This document shows, piece after piece, positions 60,856 to 64,000 of a stretch of 64,000 bases of DNA. This DNA comes from Paenibacillus psychroresistens (lineage in GTDB: Bacteria > Bacillota > Bacilli > Paenibacillales > NBRC-103111). Positions within the stretch are counted from its first letter, which is position 1, and every line of letters starts with the position of its first letter. The DNA lies in NCBI RefSeq assembly GCF_009728935.1, contig NZ_CP034235.1, positions 6,337,501-6,401,500 of the forward strand, in the 5' to 3' direction. The translations under genes and the position numbers were made by a program. Under the pieces are notes generated by a model. It was given only the letters and a program-made list of their open reading frames with translations. It was not told the DNA's origin and searched no databases.

Positions 60856-62067
60856 TTATATGGGTAGTATTACCGTAAATTCCGCCCCTTTCTCTGGTAG
60901 GTTTCGAACTTTAATTTCTCCATCGTAGGCTTTGATAATGGACTGGCATATGGAAAGCCCTAAGCCTGTCCCTTCTCCTTTTGTAGTGAAAAAAGGAGTA
61001 AATAGGTGATCTTGACTAGTTTCATCAATGCCTGAACCGGTATCTTGAAAATGAATAATGGCTAACCCGTCTGTTTCTTTGAGAATTATATCGATCCTGC
61101 CATTCTCCGAGATAGCTTCAATAGCATTACGCAATAAATTCATAAAAACCTGCTGAAGCTTATCCTCCGAGCCTCTAACCACAGGTGCATGGTTCAAATG
61201 CAACCGAATTTGGATATTGCTTTTTAGAGCATCCGGATCCATCAATAAAACTAAGCGTTCCAGCAAACCATCCAAATGAATGATACTCCAAGAATCACTA
61301 TCTGCTGTATGAGATTTAGATAACATCAATACTTCGCGAAGCAAGGTGTCAATCCTGGTAATTTCGGAACGAATAATTTGAAAGTAATTATGGTAGCTGT
61401 TGCTTTGTTCATTCTTCTGTTCATTCTTTTCAATTAATTGAATAAAGCCTTGAATCGAAGTAAGCGGATTGCGGATATCATGGGCGATGGACGCAGCAAT
61501 CTGACCAATTGTAGCTAAATGCTGCTGTTGCCCCATTCTTTCAAAATTATGATCCCGTTCTAGTTTTTGGATTTGGGTCATTTGCAAATGGCAAATCAAG
61601 CAAATCTTATGTAGGGCAATCACAATAAATAGAATAAAGGTTATGGATACTACTGATACATATATTTCGTTTTGAGGAAAATTAGTTTTGTAAATAAAGA
61701 TAAAGTAGCTAAGAAAATAGGTCATTGAAATAAACCAAATTAATCTAGGCACTAAATAGAATGCGGAAACTACAATTATCACAATCATATGCAGCATTGG
61801 AATAAGGCTTTCTAAAAAAGTAGCTTGAATAAATAGTGTACAACATACAAGGCTGAGCAAATGAATATAACGTTGAAAGGGTATGGTTTTACGCCAAAAT
61901 GAACGTAAGCTCACAAAAGTAATCATGTTGAGTAGTAAAACGCAAGTTGCCACGATAAGAAAGTGCTTCCCTTGAATAGAATCAAACCATATCCATCCCG
62001 CTATTAAATGAAGTAACAAACCAATAATAAGCATTTTATCATTATTAAATTTGCTGACTAAATACAT
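60856..62067 (-). CDS. Membrane sensor histidine kinase
   Basis: 403 aa from ATG 62067. Residues about 10-175 hold some six transmembrane segments with no clear extracellular sensor. The dimerisation/phosphoacceptor helix is IAASIAHDIRNPLTSIQGF (His in HDIRNP), followed by HATPase motifs LLRNAIEAISENGRIDI, DTGSGIDETSQDHLF and TTKGEGTGLGLSICQSII. No response regulator is next to it. The closest parallels are KinB-type kinases that feed the sporulation phosphorelay; this is inference. A longer reading from 62115 has weaker support. Confidence 0.92.
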   Translation of the reverse strand: MYLVSKFNNDKMLIIGLLLHLIAGWIWFDSIQGKHFLIVATCVLLLNMITFVSLRSFWRKTIPFQRYIHLLSLVCCTLFIQATFLESLIPMLHMIVIIVVSAFYLVPRLIWFISMTYFLSYFIFIYKTNFPQNEIYVSVVSITFILFIVIALHKICLICHLQMTQIQKLERDHNFERMGQQQHLATIGQIAASIAHDIRNPLTSIQGFIQLIEKNEQKNEQSNSYHNYFQIIRSEITRIDTLLREVLMLSKSHTADSDSWSIIHLDGLLERLVLLMDPDALKSNIQIRLHLNHAPVVRGSEDKLQQVFMNLLRNAIEAISENGRIDIILKETDGLAIIHFQDTGSGIDETSQDHLFTPFFTTKGEGTGLGLSICQSIIKAYDGEIKVRNLPEKGAEFTVILPI

Positions 62068-62119
62068 GCTAAACCTCAGACCTCCTTGCATTATCGGTAA
62101 AAGTTCACTCCACATCTCT

Positions 62120-62158
62120 CAAAAGAAGAGCCTCAACTTCATTAAGAAGTTAGGCCCT
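62120..62158 (-). terminator. Probable intrinsic terminator of the HD-GYP-like gene
   Basis: Minus strand: GGGCCTAACTTC and GAAGTTGAGGCTC pair with one bulge and G-T pairs around TTAAT, followed by TTCTTTT. It lies about 90 bp after the gene and ahead of the kinase. Confidence 0.6.
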
Positions 62159-62250
62159 TACTGAACTGATCATTATGAAGGGATAATCACTATACTAACA
62201 CAGCTACCCCATTTGTTAAAGGGAATTTCTCCCATAATATGAATTTTAAC

Positions 62251-62862
62251 TTACAAATAACTGATTGCACCTTTTTTGTTTGCCTGCACTGTAAGCGGAC
62301 TGTAGTAAAAAGCTATTAGATCAACTAAATCCGTGTCGTACATCATATCGCCCCAGCGGTAAAGTTCTTCCATAGCTTGACCGACATCATTAACCTCGCC
62401 ATTGCTGCGATCAAATTTAATCATACTTGCAAAGCTATCGGCAACGCGGAGAATCCTGCCTGTAAGTGATATTTTCTCCCAATTCAAACCTTTTGGGTAG
62501 CCTGTCCCATCTAAGTTCTCATGATGCTCCAGAATCGCATCGCGATCTATTAAGCCATTCTCAATCATAGGCTGTAATAATTCAACACTTAATAGCGGAT
62601 GATTGAGGAAATTAGTATTATCATGCTGCAATTTCCCTACGTCTTGAAGCAAAGCCGAACGGTATACAATGGCTTGTTCTGCATCTGTCATATGTAGTCC
62701 TTTTGCCAATTCCATACTAAAATATGCCGATCTTACTGCTTGAATATATAGATGAACGTCATAAGACCTTATTCTTCTAAGTAAGAACGATACTGCGGGC
62801 TCATCTCTACAAAAATCCATTGCGTAAGAAATCATTTGTTTCATATCCAGTTTCTTATTCAT
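62251..62862 (-). CDS. HD-GYP-like protein with altered HD motif
   Basis: 203 aa from ATG 62862 (GGAGAAG upstream). The GYP signature is intact in LEHHENLDGTGYPKGLNW and ILRVADSFASM follows, but the metal-binding HD motif reads ALLQDVGKL, so His is replaced by Gln. Loss of this ligand usually removes activity, so this may be a degenerate phosphodiesterase acting as a binding partner. It is upstream of the sensor kinase and could belong with it, although a terminator-like hairpin lies between. Confidence 0.85.
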   Translation of the reverse strand: MNKKLDMKQMISYAMDFCRDEPAVSFLLRRIRSYDVHLYIQAVRSAYFSMELAKGLHMTDAEQAIVYRSALLQDVGKLQHDNTNFLNHPLLSVELLQPMIENGLIDRDAILEHHENLDGTGYPKGLNWEKISLTGRILRVADSFASMIKFDRSNGEVNDVGQAMEELYRWGDMMYDTDLVDLIAFYYSPLTVQANKKGAISYL

Positions 62863-63043
62863 ACTATCTTCTCCTTTGCCTTTGGCCAAAATCTCTTTTC
62901 TCTCTATGCCGCTCTAATCATGCTGTACCTTTATTTTGCGCTTTTATGTATTAAAAACATATCCCCAACGTTTCTTATTTTCTACAAATTTCGACAACAG
63001 CTTATTCACTCTAACTTCCTATTCTTGCCAAAATATAAAGACT

Positions 63044-63074
63044 GACTCCTTATTAATGATAAAGAGTCAGTCTT
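63044..63074 (-). terminator. Intrinsic terminator of the LuxR-type regulator
   Basis: Minus strand: AAGACTGACTC and GAGTCAGTCTT form an 11-bp perfect stem around a 5-nt loop, then TATATTTT. It lies about 38 bp after the stop codon at 63112. Confidence 0.85.
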
Positions 63075-63111
63075 ATCAGGCTTTTCGTATAGGAAGAACT
63101 TCCTATTGCGT

Positions 63112-64000
63112 TCAATTTGCATTATATCCAAGCTGATAAACCATCGCAATTAAATGTGAACGATCCGTGACTCCCATTTTATTAAAAATACTTGTCATAT
63201 GATTTTTCACCGTATGCTCACTAATGACCAGTTTTTCAGCTATTTCTCGATTACTTCTTCCTTCAGCTACTAATGAAATGACATCTTGTTCTCTTGCTGA
63301 TAAAAGCTTAAGTGCTTTGATCGCTTGCTTTAGGTCGCCATGCTCCGTACGATTCTCCAGAATGGGTTCAAAAATCGACATTTCCATATCCACAATCTGT
63401 CTTTTGGAAATGAATTTTGCAAAGCTTTCACGAAGTTCTAAACGAAAGATAATAGGTGGTTCAACTGAATAGCTTGTTAAATGCTCTGTATAGAATAACG
63501 TCAATGCCACTATCTGGCTGTTCTCACTATGAGATAAAGCTTCAACTCTGCCTGATCTGCCTTCAAGTAATACCCGAATATTCCTTACTTCGTCAGCTAA
63601 CTGAATTAATATTGCATTCTCGGGGGTAGCTTTAAGAATGCTGCCTAATAATTGAGGATCAAAGGCATTCAGCAGGATCGCCATCTCTAACAATTTACTC
63701 TGTGATGCAGGAAGCTCGGAAACATGTGAATAATCAATAATCATTTCCCTAGCAAGCTGTGAAAGCATAAAAGCTGGAGGATCCCATTGTTGTATCGAAC
63801 GGTGCAGGAGCTCGATAGCCTCCCAAGCAGATGTGGATAATTCCCCTTGAATTCGATCGATTGCTGAGCTCGCAACAATGGTTAAGCTCTGCATAAATTC
63901 CTTGTATTCAATAAAATCATTACTTGTTGAGATTGCAATCGATAACACGCCATAAAACGTATTTCCATACATAAGCGGAAATTCCATGGTTTGAAAGCCT
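63112..64000 (-). CDS. LuxR-family regulator with GAF-like part (cut by window edge)
   Basis: The frame is open through the window edge at 64000, so the N-terminus is missing. About 295 residues are visible. The N-terminal visible part (GFQTMEFPLMYGNTFYGVLSIAIS) looks like the end of a GAF sensor fold, followed by a helical region. The C-terminus is a LuxR-type helix-turn-helix: LLSAREQDVISLVAEGRSNREIAEKLVISEHTVKNH split around residue 235-265. A regulator whose input is a small ligand or light via GAF is plausible. Confidence 0.85.
   Translation of the reverse strand, partial: GFQTMEFPLMYGNTFYGVLSIAISTSNDFIEYKEFMQSLTIVASSAIDRIQGELSTSAWEAIELLHRSIQQWDPPAFMLSQLAREMIIDYSHVSELPASQSKLLEMAILLNAFDPQLLGSILKATPENAILIQLADEVRNIRVLLEGRSGRVEALSHSENSQIVALTLFYTEHLTSYSVEPPIIFRLELRESFAKFISKRQIVDMEMSIFEPILENRTEHGDLKQAIKALKLLSAREQDVISLVAEGRSNREIAEKLVISEHTVKNHMTSIFNKMGVTDRSHLIAMVYQLGYNAN

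Overview
The window looks like chromosomal DNA from an endospore-forming, low-to-moderate GC Firmicute, most likely Paenibacillus or a close relative in the Paenibacillaceae. The signs are strong AGGAGG-type ribosome binding sites, frequent GTG and TTG starts, a tricistronic GerA-type germination operon behind a textbook sigma-G promoter, a bacilliredoxin, YneF, a YitT-type membrane protein, and many intrinsic terminators. No rRNA, tRNA, insertion sequence or CRISPR array was seen. Both window edges cut a gene: a Gfo/Idh/MocA oxidoreductase on the left and a LuxR-type regulator on the right.

Layout. 1-6000: sugar catabolism, with two Gfo/Idh oxidoreductases, an aldo/keto reductase and an RpiR-type regulator driving nagBA (amino-sugar use). 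6111-10837: a biotin operon bioD-bioB-bioF-bioH-bioC behind a clear BirA operator; the missing step, bioA, lies 38 kb away at 48295. 11016-21428: cell-surface and membrane proteins (secreted transglutaminase-like protein, DUF2339 protein, RCC1-repeat protein, YitT protein) with an ECF sigma factor and a signal peptidase between them. 21524-22440: a small regulated cassette encoding a putative PD-(D/E)XK nuclease/winged-helix protein. 22656-30287: topB, a metallo-beta-lactamase-fold hydrolase, an inositol-monophosphatase-family enzyme, uvsE, ddl and an amidase. 30525-37052: aconitase, UDP-sugar dehydrogenase, IclR regulator, alpha/beta hydrolase. 37236-39105: a second nuclease-like cassette followed by 22 exact tandem copies of a 51-bp hairpin repeat. 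39116-53518: folE, yneF, HD-GYP, ogt, queG, DUF402 phosphatase, sodA, mutY, cytochrome c, acpS, bioA, a CDF transporter, a DapF-like protein, nadE and a PHP-type tyrosine phosphatase. 53528-64000: the germination operon, bacilliredoxin, an Lgt-like membrane protein, a flavoprotein, a sensor kinase, a degenerate HD-GYP protein and the LuxR regulator.

The most unusual content is the pair of paralogous nuclease/winged-helix genes. Each has the same leader order: a TATAAT box, then about 15-16 nt later a strong terminator-shaped hairpin with a T-run, then the ribosome binding site and the gene. In each, repeat or palindromic DNA begins at or within a few bases of the stop codon. The second copy has a Glu where the catalytic Lys should be. 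Its mRNA, if it runs to the next terminator, would carry about 1.1 kb of tandem hairpins as a 3' tail. This arrangement is the best candidate here for an undescribed system.

Other notable points are a DapF homologue with both catalytic cysteines replaced by serine, an HD-GYP protein without its HD histidine, three local GC-rich patches inside otherwise AT-richer genes (bioD, mutY, bioA), and several families of short intergenic repeats.
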